A program made the translations under genes and the position numbers. Below the pieces are notes generated by a model. The model saw only the letters and a program-made list of their open reading frames with translations. It did not search any database and had not been told where the DNA came from. Source: Clostridium zeae (GTDB lineage Bacteria > Bacillota > Clostridia > Clostridiales > Clostridiaceae). From it: 64,000 nt of DNA. The stretch lies in assembly GCF_017312485.1 (NCBI RefSeq), contig NZ_BMBA01000003.1, forward strand, positions 192,921 to 256,920, given 5' to 3'. How positions within the stretch are numbered: position 1 is the first letter of the stretch; every line of letters starts with the position of its first letter. Shown here one piece after another: positions 9,670-19,288 of the stretch.

Positions 9670-10788
9670 TTATTTAATCAATTCATCATAGTTGTTCTTA
9701 ATAATTTTAAATACTATATCCTGAAAATCCATATCTTGACTTAGAATCTTAAAATCTTTTGCTGTGGCTTTTACTATTGACTTTATATTTTCAAAATCTA
9801 TTTTGGGTATAGAATAATTATAAGACCTTAATATGGGTTTATAATTATTTCTAGTAAAAGAAGTTGAAAACCAAGTTTTTTCTAGACCCTTATCATTAAG
9901 AACTCCTGATAAAGCTAAATTATTATCAAAATTGGGTGCTAATCCAATAGGTTCACCATCTTTTCTTAGTAATCCAAAATTAAAAGTATGCCTATCTATG
10001 TTGTAGCATAAAGCGTCCATAAAAGTTATATCTAAGAACTCCTTTATATAGCCTAGTTCATTAATAATCTCTACAGATGCATCTACCTCCCAATAGTCTT
10101 TAACAAAACTAAACATTGGCTCAAAATCCACCTCAGCATTATTAGTAAAGTCCTTACACATAACTAAAGCACCTTCATCGATAGCTTTATATTCTACTGC
10201 ATCAAAACCTAATGATATAGCAATGTTAGCTGTTAAAATTTCTGCAAAATTTTCTTTTAAAGTACCTTTTTTTATCATATACCAGCTTCCATCAATTAGT
10301 TTCCAACACTTCTCGAAACTACCTATATTAGTTAGTTCAGGACTGATATCAGTCTCACTAAAAATTATTTCTTCTGGATTACCATATAAGGCTACTGTGT
10401 TTAGCCCATCAGAAAGTTTATCTCTAACTTCTTTATAGCTTATATCTTCATCTAACCACTTTAGCCAGTAATTATCAGTTATACTCATAGCTCTTGATTT
10501 AATTACTATTTCCTTAGAGACTTCAGTTCTTATACTAAGTCTACGCCTTACTTGCCTAGAATTAGTTCTATGCGTATCTATAACCCTAGTTTGTAACCAA
10601 GCTTCAAAAGTGCCGGAGTTCTTGTTTATCATTATTACAGGAAGTAAATTATCTTCAAGTGACTTGATCAATTCTGTATTTTTTATTTCGGCTACTTTTA
10701 CATCCTTATACATCAAATATCCGTCAAAATCATAATCATCATTTTTAGAATACTTATTCACAATATTAGCCAATTCTATCTTGCTCAT
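9670..10788 (-). CDS. HipA-like serine/threonine kinase, solitary
   Basis: The C-terminal two thirds of this 372-residue protein match the HipA_C/CtkA kinase fold. It has the catalytic-loop motif YNIDRHTFNFG (Asp265) and a metal-binding DFG-like motif, APNFDNNLAL (Asp288). The first 110 residues or so are not recognised and do not look like the usual HipA N-terminal coupling domain. No HipB-type repressor gene is adjacent, so it is not an ordinary hipBA toxin pair. The AGGAGG site, strong terminator and 178-base upstream gap indicate a monocistronic gene. The substrate is unknown; a housekeeping regulatory kinase is as possible as a toxin. Confidence 0.72.
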   Translation of the reverse strand: MSKIELANIVNKYSKNDDYDFDGYLMYKDVKVAEIKNTELIKSLEDNLLPVIMINKNSGTFEAWLQTRVIDTHRTNSRQVRRRLSIRTEVSKEIVIKSRAMSITDNYWLKWLDEDISYKEVRDKLSDGLNTVALYGNPEEIIFSETDISPELTNIGSFEKCWKLIDGSWYMIKKGTLKENFAEILTANIAISLGFDAVEYKAIDEGALVMCKDFTNNAEVDFEPMFSFVKDYWEVDASVEIINELGYIKEFLDITFMDALCYNIDRHTFNFGLLRKDGEPIGLAPNFDNNLALSGVLNDKGLEKTWFSTSFTRNNYKPILRSYNYSIPKIDFENIKSIVKATAKDFKILSQDMDFQDIVFKIIKNNYDELIK

Positions 10789-10966
10789 ACTTTACCTCCT
10801 GCTATTTTATTGCACATTGTGCTTTATATTTTTAATCTATCCTATAATAGAAATATAAATTCCTTAATTTTACTAATTCTATGAATTTTCTATAAATCCT
10901 CTGAAACTATGGAACTTTTTGAACTTTTAATGAAAATTTATTATAGATGTGTTATATATAACTACA

Positions 10967-11737
10967 TTACTTCATGCCTAACTGATACACCTTTATATAT
11001 TCAACTAATTCTTCAACTTCACAAAAAGAATTGGTGTATAGAGAATTCGCTCTTTCAAGCACAAATATCTTAAGCTCTCTATCAATTGCAGCCTTGATCT
11101 TTTCTTCAGTTCCACCTTCTACTCCGCTATCTTTTAGAACTATTGCCTTTGCATTATATTCATCTATAAAGGCAAGATTCAACTGATAGCTTATAGGGCC
11201 TTTTATAGCAATTACATCTTCTGTTTTCACACCAAGTTCAAAGCATTTTTCCATGACCTTAGTTGATGGAAGAACTCTATGTACGATTCTATTATCAAGG
11301 TTCATATCCATGAACTTGCCAATATTATTACTTCCAGTTGTATTTAGTATGGTGCCCTTAACACCAACCAGGTTCTTATGAAGCTCTTCGTAGCTTTCAA
11401 CGCATATTATATCTTCCTTATAACTTTCTGCAACAGACGGTCTCTCGTATCTTATATATTCTACTTTAAGTTCTTTGCAAACTTTCATAGCATTTTCTGT
11501 TACTACTTGAGCATATGGATGAGAGGCATCTACAAGTATAGTAGATTTATTATCAATTAAGAATTGCTTCAAATCTTCAGTATCTAAGGGTTTAGTATTT
11601 AATATCTTATACTTATAATTCTTCAATAGCTCTCCACCATAATTAGTTGCAGTAGAAACAGCGATATCCTCTGTAAATTCATTAAGTAAAGAGAGAATCT
11701 TCTTTCCTTCAGAGGTTCCTAGTATCAAAGTTATCAT
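10967..11737 (-). CDS. cbiJ: Cobalt-precorrin-6A reductase
   Basis: This enzyme reduces the macrocycle of cobalt-precorrin-6A with a nicotinamide cofactor to give cobalt-precorrin-6B. The 256-residue protein opens with ILGTSEGKKIL and contains DASHPYA and the GxEGGTEEKI segment typical of CobK/CbiJ. Its start overlaps the stop of cbiH by four bases (ATGA). It is the last gene of the corrin operon. No convincing terminator hairpin was seen in the 178-base gap behind it. Confidence 0.92.
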   Translation of the reverse strand: MITLILGTSEGKKILSLLNEFTEDIAVSTATNYGGELLKNYKYKILNTKPLDTEDLKQFLIDNKSTILVDASHPYAQVVTENAMKVCKELKVEYIRYERPSVAESYKEDIICVESYEELHKNLVGVKGTILNTTGSNNIGKFMDMNLDNRIVHRVLPSTKVMEKCFELGVKTEDVIAIKGPISYQLNLAFIDEYNAKAIVLKDSGVEGGTEEKIKAAIDRELKIFVLERANSLYTNSFCEVEELVEYIKVYQLGMK

Positions 11738-12450
11738 AACTTATATCCTCTTGGAGTTACAAAATATCCGTCCTTAATATAGCTTTGGCTGTTTCCTATA
11801 ATAACTATTGAAAGCATATCTGCTTTTTCGTAATCAAAAGTATCTAAAGTTGATATAGTAACTTCTTGTCCACCCCTTAAGGCATTCTTAACAAGTGCCA
11901 CTGGAGTATCTCCTGTTCTATATTCTCTTATTGCTTCTAAATTTTCTTTTAGATATTCTGATCTTCCCTTACTTCTTGGATTATATAGAGATATAACAAA
12001 ATCCCCTTCTGCCGCTAGCCTTACTCTTTTTTTAATAAGTTCATACGGAGTCATAAGATCACTTAAACTGATATTGCATGAGTCATGCATAAGGGGGGCA
12101 CCAACTATAGAACCAGCTGCCGATGAAGCAGTTATCCCTGGAATAACTTCAACTTCTTCATCTGTTCTAAGCTCAAGAATTAAACCAGCCATCCCATATA
12201 TGCCTGAATCTCCAGTACTAATTACTGCAACCGTACTATCTTTACATAATCTTAATGCTTCTTTACATCTTTCTTCTTCACCCATCATACCTGTTGAGAA
12301 TATCTTCTTACCCTCTAATATAGGTTTGATAAATTCTATATATCTTGTATATCCAACTATTATTTCACTTTCTTCTATTGCTTCCTTAGCTCTAATTGAC
12401 ATATGTTCAATGCCGCCAGGTCCTATTCCAATAACATATAATTTTCCCAT
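11734..12450 (-). CDS. cbiH: Cobalt-precorrin-3 (C17) methyltransferase
   Basis: This enzyme methylates C17 and drives ring contraction in the anaerobic pathway. It has the tetrapyrrole methylase opening YVIGIGPGG, then GDSGIYGMAGL and NPRSKGR. The start is taken at the ATG at 12450, with GGAGGAAG upstream. That ATG overlaps the stop of cbiG as TAATG and gives 238 residues. A longer in-frame start 24 bases upstream lies inside cbiG and is less likely. Confidence 0.93.
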   Translation of the reverse strand: MGKLYVIGIGPGGIEHMSIRAKEAIEESEIIVGYTRYIEFIKPILEGKKIFSTGMMGEEERCKEALRLCKDSTVAVISTGDSGIYGMAGLILELRTDEEVEVIPGITASSAAGSIVGAPLMHDSCNISLSDLMTPYELIKKRVRLAAEGDFVISLYNPRSKGRSEYLKENLEAIREYRTGDTPVALVKNALRGGQEVTISTLDTFDYEKADMLSIVIIGNSQSYIKDGYFVTPRGYKL

Positions 12451-13511
12451 TATACTTCCTCCACTCCTATACATAAAGTCATTCCATCTATACTGAGCTT
12501 TTCTGTTATAAGTGTACCTCCAAAAAGTTCTACAGAAGGTTCACAAACTGCTCTCACTCCTATGGTTTTTTCTACAAAATCACTGCCTTTATATCTATGC
12601 TGTATCTTCTCAATTTCTTTTATTGATGCTATCTTGAAATCAGCCTCTAAGTACTCTGAAAGCTTCTTTATAGCCTTTTCATCTTTTTTTACTTCTACAG
12701 TAGCTACAGTTTTTACAGCACTTTCATGAAAGCCAAATTCCTTAAGCTTGCATATAACAATTTCTCTCATCTTATCAGCTGAATAATCTTTTCTACAACC
12801 TATACCTAAGATAATATTTTTTCTTATAAGACATAAGGTTCTATCTTCATCTAAATATTTATCTTTATTAGTAACTATTACTGTTCCTGATTCAGGGATT
12901 TTATTATCGTTTAGGTTATTATAATAATAAGATGCATTTTCTACCTTTTCACTGTCACAGCTTTGTTTATCACAATCTCCGTCAATATATCCCTTAGGTG
13001 TAGATATCTTTTTCTCTTCATCAATAAAGATCACGTTTTTCCCTGCAACTAAAAGTGCTGCTATCTCTTTTGCCTTTTTTAAGTCATCTATCACTAGGTT
13101 ATTATTTTTAGCAATTATATCTGGAGCAACAATCCCCATATTATCCGTAGCCGTTGTGATTATAGGCTCAGCTTTTATTAGTTTTGATATTTCGGTAGTT
13201 AGTTCGTTTGCTCCCCCTAAATGTCCACTTAGAAGGCTTATTACATACTTACCTAACACATCAATAACCAATACTGCTGGGTCTTTATCCTTTGATTTGA
13301 TATAAGGAGCAATCGCCCTTACTGCAATTCCAGTGGAAGTAAAAAAAATCAAAGCATCATATTTTTTCTGCTTAAAGATTTCACTAACTACTTCGCTTAT
13401 ATTAAAATTTTCCTTACGATTTTTATTAAACAAATCTAGCGAAATATATTTATTTATATCTTCGTAGAGTTTCTCTCCTTGGCTATTAATACAAATTGCT
13501 GCTATCTTCAT
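12450..13511 (-). CDS. cbiG: Cobalt-precorrin-5A hydrolase
   Basis: CbiG opens the delta-lactone of cobalt-precorrin-5A and releases the two-carbon fragment as acetaldehyde. The 353-residue protein carries the N-terminal FTSTGIAVRAIAPYI and LLSGHLGGANELT motifs and a C-terminal domain beginning ILGIGCRKDYS. Its length is normal. It lies 3 bases downstream of cbiF and overlaps cbiH by one base. Confidence 0.94.
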   Translation of the reverse strand: MKIAAICINSQGEKLYEDINKYISLDLFNKNRKENFNISEVVSEIFKQKKYDALIFFTSTGIAVRAIAPYIKSKDKDPAVLVIDVLGKYVISLLSGHLGGANELTTEISKLIKAEPIITTATDNMGIVAPDIIAKNNNLVIDDLKKAKEIAALLVAGKNVIFIDEEKKISTPKGYIDGDCDKQSCDSEKVENASYYYNNLNDNKIPESGTVIVTNKDKYLDEDRTLCLIRKNIILGIGCRKDYSADKMREIVICKLKEFGFHESAVKTVATVEVKKDEKAIKKLSEYLEADFKIASIKEIEKIQHRYKGSDFVEKTIGVRAVCEPSVELFGGTLITEKLSIDGMTLCIGVEEV

Positions 13512-13514
13512 ATA

Positions 13515-14267
13515 TTACTTTATTCCTTCTCTGAACATATGCGTAAAACTCTTATCATAGAGCTTACTTTTTTCATATTCACAATCTATAAAATCTCCAA
13601 CTAGTATCTGAGCGCACTTAGTTATTTTTGCTTCTTTAACCTTTTCTGCTATATCATCTAAAGTTCCATATATAACTCTTTCATCTTCCCAAGTAGCTCT
13701 TTCAACTACAGCAATAGGAACGTTTCTACCATACCCCTTTCTTAGCTTCCCTACTACTTTCTCGATCATGCTAATGGAAAGGAATATAGCCATGGACGCC
13801 CCTATTTTAGCCAGAGCTTCTAAGTCCTCAGTTTCAGGTACTGGAGTTCTTCCTTCAACTCTTGTAAGGATTACAGTTTGAGTAACACTTGGAAGAGTGA
13901 ATTCACTCTTTATAGAAGCTGCCGCTGCTGTAAAGGAACTAACTCCAGGAACCACTTGGTAATTTATTCCTAAGATTTTAAGTTCATCCATCTGTTCTTT
14001 TATAGCACCATAAATTGAAGGATCACCCGTATGTAGTCTAACTACTTCCTTCCCTTCAGCTTCACTTTTTCTCATAACTTCTATAACCTCATCCAAATTC
14101 ATTGAGGCTGAATTGTAAATCTCCGCTTCTTCTTTGCAAAACTTTATGTGTTCTTCACTAACCAAGGACCCAGCGTATATTACTACATCTGCTCTTGATA
14201 GTATATCTCTACCTTTTACAGTTATTAAATCAACATCTCCTGGTCCTGCACCAATAAAGTAAACCAT
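13515..14267 (-). CDS. cbiF: Cobalt-precorrin-4 C11-methyltransferase
   Basis: This is an SAM-dependent methylase for C11 of the corrin ring. The 250-residue protein has YFIGAGPGDVDLIT, HTGDPSIYGAIKEQ and PGVSSFTAAAA, which identify the CbiF/CobM branch. It starts 15 bases after cbiL and is followed by cbiG after 3 bases, so translation is probably coupled. Confidence 0.94.
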   Translation of the reverse strand: MVYFIGAGPGDVDLITVKGRDILSRADVVIYAGSLVSEEHIKFCKEEAEIYNSASMNLDEVIEVMRKSEAEGKEVVRLHTGDPSIYGAIKEQMDELKILGINYQVVPGVSSFTAAAASIKSEFTLPSVTQTVILTRVEGRTPVPETEDLEALAKIGASMAIFLSISMIEKVVGKLRKGYGRNVPIAVVERATWEDERVIYGTLDDIAEKVKEAKITKCAQILVGDFIDCEYEKSKLYDKSFTHMFREGIK

Positions 14268-14282
14268 TTATCTATTCCTCCT

Positions 14283-14945
14283 CTATCTATGAGCAATAAT
14301 TAAAGCCATATACTCTCTATTTTTTATTATATCAGCTCTATCTCTTATAACCTCTTGTCCTTCTCTTCCAGCTTTCTTTATATAAACATAGGTAAAGCCC
14401 TTTTCTTCTAAAATATCAATTATTTTTTCCTCTTGCTTATATACTTTCATAAGTACAACATTCTTCTCATCTGTTATCTTATCTATCTGATTTCCTGGAA
14501 GTATTAAAAGTGGTTCATCACCTATGACAAGTGGTTCCTTAGCAAGACTGGCACATGCACAGAAAGATGTTATTCCAGGAACAGTTTCTGTTTCATAACC
14601 ATGTTCTTCAATATGCTTTAGTAAGTATATATAAGTACTATATATGAAAGGATCTCCTATAGTTAAAAAGGCTACATTCTTTCCTTCTTTAAGCTTTTCT
14701 TCAACTGCCTTAAAAGCTTCAAATATCTTAGCCTCTTGTTCCTCTCCACCCATTGGAAAATGCTTTACCAATACCTCAGTACCTTCTTTTATATAATCCT
14801 CTGCAATTTCTAAGGCTATACTCTTTCCTCCAGCCATTCCACTAGGAACAACTACAACTTCGCAGTTTTCAATAACCTTAACTGCTTTTATAGTAATAAG
14901 TTCCTTATCTCCAGGGCCAACACCAACTCCATATAACTTTGCCAT
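14283..14945 (-). CDS. cbiL: Cobalt-precorrin-2 C20-methyltransferase
   Basis: This enzyme adds the C20 methyl group with S-adenosylmethionine, the first committed methylation after cobalt insertion. The 220-residue protein shows YGVGVGPGDKELITIKA, the LTIGDPFIYSTYIYL segment and PGITSFCACAS. Length and motifs fit CbiL. An AGGAGG site precedes the ATG, and the gap to cbiT is 18 bases. Confidence 0.94.
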   Translation of the reverse strand: MAKLYGVGVGPGDKELITIKAVKVIENCEVVVVPSGMAGGKSIALEIAEDYIKEGTEVLVKHFPMGGEEQEAKIFEAFKAVEEKLKEGKNVAFLTIGDPFIYSTYIYLLKHIEEHGYETETVPGITSFCACASLAKEPLVIGDEPLLILPGNQIDKITDEKNVVLMKVYKQEEKIIDILEEKGFTYVYIKKAGREGQEVIRDRADIIKNREYMALIIAHR

Positions 14946-14963
14946 AATATCCTCCTAATCATT

Positions 14964-15527
14964 TTATTTCTTTGTAGCCGTAATTATAAAAATAGGATTA
15001 TTAGCCGTAAGCATGAGACTTTTCCCTTTTGCTTTACTTACTGCAAGCTGAGTACATTCTACCTCATAACCTAACTCTCTAAGACAATTTACAGCCTTAT
15101 ACAGATTATCTATAGTTATAAAGTTCAACACCATATTTCTATTAGGCTTTAATTTACTTCCATATACCTTTATTATATCTTGAAGATTTCCACCGCTGCC
15201 GCCTATAAATATTCCGTCATATTGTCCCTCAACTAATGGTTCCACCTCAAGTGCTTCTCCACTTATGATTTGCATATTTTCAGCATTAAACTTTTCTTTA
15301 TTCTTATGTAAAAGCTCCAGTGCCTCTTCATCTTTTTCTATAGAAATTACTTTCCCCTTTGTTACAGATCTACTCATCTGAACAGATACTGAACCTGTTC
15401 CAGCACCTATATCTAGCAAGTTATACTCTTCTTCAATTTCCAGCTTTGCTATGCTGACTATCCTTACCTCTTCCTTAGTCATAGGACAGTTGCCTCTTAT
15501 GAATTCTTCATCTTTAATATAAATCAT
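14964..15527 (-). CDS. cbiT: Cobalt-precorrin-6B C15-methyltransferase (decarboxylating)
   Basis: The 187-residue Rossmann methyltransferase carries the SAM-binding motif LLDIGAGTGSVSVQM and FIGGSGGNLQDI, characteristic of CbiT. It methylates C15 and removes the acetate carboxyl on ring C, working with CbiE. The start overlaps the end of cbiE by 14 bases. In some organisms the two are fused as CobL; here they are separate but coupled. Confidence 0.94.
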   Translation of the reverse strand: MIYIKDEEFIRGNCPMTKEEVRIVSIAKLEIEEEYNLLDIGAGTGSVSVQMSRSVTKGKVISIEKDEEALELLHKNKEKFNAENMQIISGEALEVEPLVEGQYDGIFIGGSGGNLQDIIKVYGSKLKPNRNMVLNFITIDNLYKAVNCLRELGYEVECTQLAVSKAKGKSLMLTANNPIFIITATKK

Positions 15528-16122
15528 TTTCTATCACCACCACTGATAGCTCATCAAAAGCTTTATTCATTAATTCTTCTGGATTTCCACTTGAAATTAT
15601 TTCGTCATCATATGATAAATTTTCTCCTACGTAGACCATTGCAGCTATATTCTCTTTATATAACCTTCTGCATAGGCTATCCGGACTATTGTTTTTATCT
15701 GTTAGCCATATGGATATTTTATTTTTCTTTACTTCTTCTAAAAAACTCTCTTCTCTTCCATGAAGACTCCCTAAATGACTGTTTTGCCAAGACTTGTTTA
15801 ATTTAGCCATAAGATATTGAAAAGAGCTTACTCCAGGAATGACCTGTATTTCTCCTTCGTATTTAGTTCTTATATAATTTGAAATTCCATAAAAACCTGG
15901 ATCACCGGAGGCAATTACTGAAACCTTCTTATGTTTATTTAAGTTTGCAACACTTATTATTTCTTGTAAACTACTAACAGTTACTATGGTATTCTTAATA
16001 TGGTTTATACTCTCTATTGCCCTAGAAAAGCCTAAAATTATATCCGAAGCTTCAAGTATTTCTGTAGCCTTTGGAAGGATGTATTCCTTGCTTCCTGGAC
16101 CAATACCTACTATATATAACAT
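15514..16122 (-). CDS. cbiE: Cobalt-precorrin-7 C5-methyltransferase
   Basis: This tetrapyrrole methylase of 202 residues begins MLYIVGIGPGSKEYI and has the SGDPGFYGISNYI motif of CbiE. It transfers a methyl group to C5. It overlaps cbiT by 14 bases and follows cbiD after 11 bases. Confidence 0.93.
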   Translation of the reverse strand: MLYIVGIGPGSKEYILPKATEILEASDIILGFSRAIESINHIKNTIVTVSSLQEIISVANLNKHKKVSVIASGDPGFYGISNYIRTKYEGEIQVIPGVSSFQYLMAKLNKSWQNSHLGSLHGREESFLEEVKKNKISIWLTDKNNSPDSLCRRLYKENIAAMVYVGENLSYDDEIISSGNPEELMNKAFDELSVVVIENDLY

Positions 16123-16133
16123 AAAAAATCACA

Positions 16134-17213
16134 TCACTTCCTGCTATCGTAAAGTACTCCACTATCCATAGCGTACATTATAGCTTCAACTTCCAGTTTA
16201 TTGTAAGTAAATATATTTATTCTATTTATTATCTTCTCTCCAATGTTTTCATACAAATTATCATAGCCATCTCCAAGAAGCTTAACTGCACCCTCTGTAG
16301 TTTTTTCTGCATAAACCTTTCTAATCAGCTCAGTATTTTCTCCCATAAGCGCTAGTTCAAGTGCCAAAACCTCAAGTCTAACATCACATACCCTGCTATG
16401 AGTATTAAAACAACCTGCTGCTATCTTGCATATCTTACCTATATGTCCTACTATCGTAACCTTTTTAATGGCCATTTCCATACAATAGTTTAGAGCATCT
16501 CCAACATAATTGGACATTACAACAAATTTATTACTATCTAAACCTAGGCTTTCAGCCTTATCTTCACCCATATTTCCAAATACAAGAACAAGCTCCTCAT
16601 GTCCATTTGCTACCTTTTGATTTATCTCAAGCTTTATAGATTCTCTTAATGCCTCTTCTGACATAGGGGTGACTATCCCTGTAGTTCCTAAGATTGAAAT
16701 GCCTCCAATTATGTTGAGTCTAGGATTAAAAGTCCTTTTTGCAACTTCTTCTCCCTTTGGAACAAATATTGTTATCTCAACACCTTTATTTTGGGGCAAA
16801 ACTTCTTTGACTTCTTTTTCAATCATAGTTCTTGGAACTGGATTTATAGCTGGCTCACCCTTTTTAACATATAATCCTTCTCCCATTACTACTCCTACAC
16901 CTTTGCCACCTTTTAAGCTATATCCCGCTTCTTTTTTTGTAGCTCTAGCCCAAATCTCCAGACCATGAGTAACATCTGGATCATCTCCGCCATCCTTTAA
17001 TATGCAACATTCAATATAATCCTTACCTCTTACTACCTTTTCTATAGGAAGCACAAGAACTATCCCTTTAGGAGTATCTATTTTTATCTCACTTATATCT
17101 TTCTCTTCATATAGCATCTGTGTAGCTGCTTTAGCTGCTCCAGCAGCACAAGATCCAGTGGTATATCCACATCTAAGCCTCTTTCCATCACAGTTAACAT
17201 ATAAATCTAACAT
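16134..17213 (-). CDS. cbiD: Cobalt-precorrin-5B C1-methyltransferase
   Basis: CbiD methylates C1 in the anaerobic branch only, so its presence marks the oxygen-independent route. The 359-residue protein contains [17 protein letters not shown] near the start, the [20 protein letters not shown] motif and [14 protein letters not shown]. It follows cbiC after 1 base. Confidence 0.95.
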   Translation of the reverse strand: MLDLYVNCDGKRLRCGYTTGSCAAGAAKAATQMLYEEKDISEIKIDTPKGIVLVLPIEKVVRGKDYIECCILKDGGDDPDVTHGLEIWARATKKEAGYSLKGGKGVGVVMGEGLYVKKGEPAINPVPRTMIEKEVKEVLPQNKGVEITIFVPKGEEVAKRTFNPRLNIIGGISILGTTGIVTPMSEEALRESIKLEINQKVANGHEELVLVFGNMGEDKAESLGLDSNKFVVMSNYVGDALNYCMEMAIKKVTIVGHIGKICKIAAGCFNTHSRVCDVRLEVLALELALMGENTELIRKVYAEKTTEGAVKLLGDGYDNLYENIGEKIINRINIFTYNKLEVEAIMYAMDSGVLYDSRK

Positions 17214-17214
17214 A

Positions 17215-17841
17215 TTAGCCTCTATTCACTACTAGATACATCAACGCATTTACAATAGCAGCTGCAACGGTACTTCCACCTTTTCTACCTCTTATAGTTA
17301 TCATAGGAAGTGGTAGCTTTTCAGCTTCCTGCTTTGACTCAGCCGCACCTACAAAACCTATTGGTGCTCCTATAATAAAATTAGCCTTAGCTTTGCCTTC
17401 TTCTATAAGTTCTTTAAGTCTATATAAAGCTGTTGGAGCATTTCCAAAAACAAAAAACTCTACTCCTTCTTCCACAGCTTTTTCTACTGCTGCCATTGAT
17501 CGAGTAATTCCTCTTTCCTTTGCTATCTTAGCTACATCTTCTCTATCCACGAAACATTCAACCTTGCAATTAAGCTCACTTAAAGCTTTTTTATTTATAC
17601 CTGATAAAGCCATCTTAGTATCTGTATATACAGTAACTCCACTTTTTAAAAGCTTTAAAGCTTCATCTATAGAATTTTCTCTTATATATAATAAATCTTT
17701 ATATTCAAAATCTGCTGTAGTATGTATAACTCTTTTTACTATACTAAGCTCTCTTTCATTAAAACTGTGTTCTCCTAGTTCTTCACCAATTATTTCAAAA
17801 CTTCTCTTTTCTATATCCATTGGGATCTTTATATATTCCAT
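17215..17841 (-). CDS. cbiC: Cobalt-precorrin-8 methylmutase
   Basis: CbiC moves a methyl group from C11 to C12, giving cobyrinic acid. The 208-residue protein has the catalytic histidine in [11 protein letters not shown] (His40) and the [13 protein letters not shown] and [19 protein letters not shown] motifs. A 117-base gap separates it from cbiA, the widest inside the operon. I see no terminator there, so an internal promoter is possible but not shown. Confidence 0.95.
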   Translation of the reverse strand: MEYIKIPMDIEKRSFEIIGEELGEHSFNERELSIVKRVIHTTADFEYKDLLYIRENSIDEALKLLKSGVTVYTDTKMALSGINKKALSELNCKVECFVDREDVAKIAKERGITRSMAAVEKAVEEGVEFFVFGNAPTALYRLKELIEEGKAKANFIIGAPIGFVGAAESKQEAEKLPLPMITIRGRKGGSTVAAAIVNALMYLVVNRG

Positions 17842-17958
17842 GTTTTCTCTCCTAATTATTTTAGAGTATTATACTTTATTAGCTTTCATATCATTTTCAA
17901 AAAATCGAGTATACCTAATGTTTAATACAGAACTTAATTATAATTACAAATTAAGCTC

Positions 17959-19275
17959 TTATTCTAAATTTATATCCACCAAACTACTAAACATTTCAAT
18001 ATTTCCAAAGAAATGAACGTGAGCATAAGCTGCAAGGGTATTATTCTTGTAATAGCCACACTCCCACTGTTTTATTGAGTTATCAAAAGTAGTCTTGGAA
18101 ACCTTATATATTTTCTTTTCATGAGATTCTATCTTTGATCTATGAAATTCATGACAATTAATCTTACTTCCATTTTTCAAGATATTATTTTCTTCAAACA
18201 CTTCCAATTCAGCATAGCCAAAATTCTGAAGCCTAGTTGTAAGCATAGCTTTACCTTCAAAAAAGCCTACTGAATTAGTTCCGTCTATTTGTTCCATAAG
18301 ATACATAAGCCCGCCACATTCGCCATAGCATCTTAGCCCTGTATTTAGCTGTGTATTAATAGATTTTAACATAGCTTTATTTTCACTTAATTCTTTTATA
18401 AATACTTCTGGATAACCTCCTCCAAGATAGAGAAAATCAATATCTCTAGGTAGTTCTTTATCATTAAGAGGGCTAAAGTACTCTACTTCCCCAATCTGTT
18501 CTAGAAGTTCTAAATTTTCCTTATAGTAAAAACTAAAAGCTTTATCATATGCTACAGCTGATCTTATCTTTTTATTAGACATATTAAAGTTATCTTCATA
18601 TCTTTCAGTATTATCAAAGCACCTCATAAGTGCTTCTACATCCACATAAGCATGTATTAGGTCCGAGCATATATCAATTTTTTCGTCTAAATCACTTATT
18701 TCACTGCTTTGTACAAGTCCAAGATGCCTACTTTTCAAAGACAATCTTTCATCTTTAGGAAGGTACCCAAATACCTTTATGCCACAATTTTTCTCAATTG
18801 CAAGCTTTAAAAGTCTATAATAGCTTTCACTTATATTATTTAGCACCACACCAGCTATATTAACCTTTCCAAAGTTCTGCAGTCCTAATATTTCTGCACA
18901 TAAGGTTGCCACTTGAGCCTTAGGTGAAAGCACAAGTATTACCGGTATATCTAGCACCTCCGCCAAATGTGCTGTAGAGTATTCATAGGTTATTCCCTTT
19001 CCATCATATAGCCCCATGACTCCTTCGATTATTCCATACTCTCCAACCCCTCTTGAAAAGCTTGACTTAACTCCCCTATCTCCCATAAGGAAAAGGTCTA
19101 GATTTCTCGATGCGGACTTTGTTATATGGGAATGAAAGGCTGGATCTATATAGTCTGGACCAGCTTTATACCCTTGTACCTTTAACCCTTTACGTTTTAA
19201 TAGATTGAGGAGGCCTAGGGTAAATGTGGTCTTACCTCCACCGCTAGAATTTGAGGATATGATTATACTTTTCAT
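17959..19275 (-). CDS. cbiA: Cobyrinate a,c-diamide synthase
   Basis: This glutamine-dependent amidase amidates the a and c side chains using ATP. The 438-residue protein opens with a P-loop (SNSSGGGKTTFTLGLL), contains KAGPDYIDPAFH, and ends with a class I glutamine amidotransferase domain whose nucleophile lies in CYGECGGLMYL. It starts 13 bases after cbiP. Confidence 0.95.
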   Translation of the reverse strand: MKSIIISSNSSGGGKTTFTLGLLNLLKRKGLKVQGYKAGPDYIDPAFHSHITKSASRNLDLFLMGDRGVKSSFSRGVGEYGIIEGVMGLYDGKGITYEYSTAHLAEVLDIPVILVLSPKAQVATLCAEILGLQNFGKVNIAGVVLNNISESYYRLLKLAIEKNCGIKVFGYLPKDERLSLKSRHLGLVQSSEISDLDEKIDICSDLIHAYVDVEALMRCFDNTERYEDNFNMSNKKIRSAVAYDKAFSFYYKENLELLEQIGEVEYFSPLNDKELPRDIDFLYLGGGYPEVFIKELSENKAMLKSINTQLNTGLRCYGECGGLMYLMEQIDGTNSVGFFEGKAMLTTRLQNFGYAELEVFEENNILKNGSKINCHEFHRSKIESHEKKIYKVSKTTFDNSIKQWECGYYKNNTLAAYAHVHFFGNIEMFSSLVDINLE

Positions 19276-19288
19276 CTCTTGTATCCTC

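Noticed and set aside
9670-10788. A hipBA toxin-antitoxin module
   Set aside because: No small helix-turn-helix gene is adjacent on either side, and the N-terminal domain of the kinase is not the usual one.
12450-12474. The longer start of cbiH inside cbiG
   Set aside because: The internal ATG at 12450 has a strong ribosome site and forms a TAATG overlap; the extra eight residues do not resemble the family.
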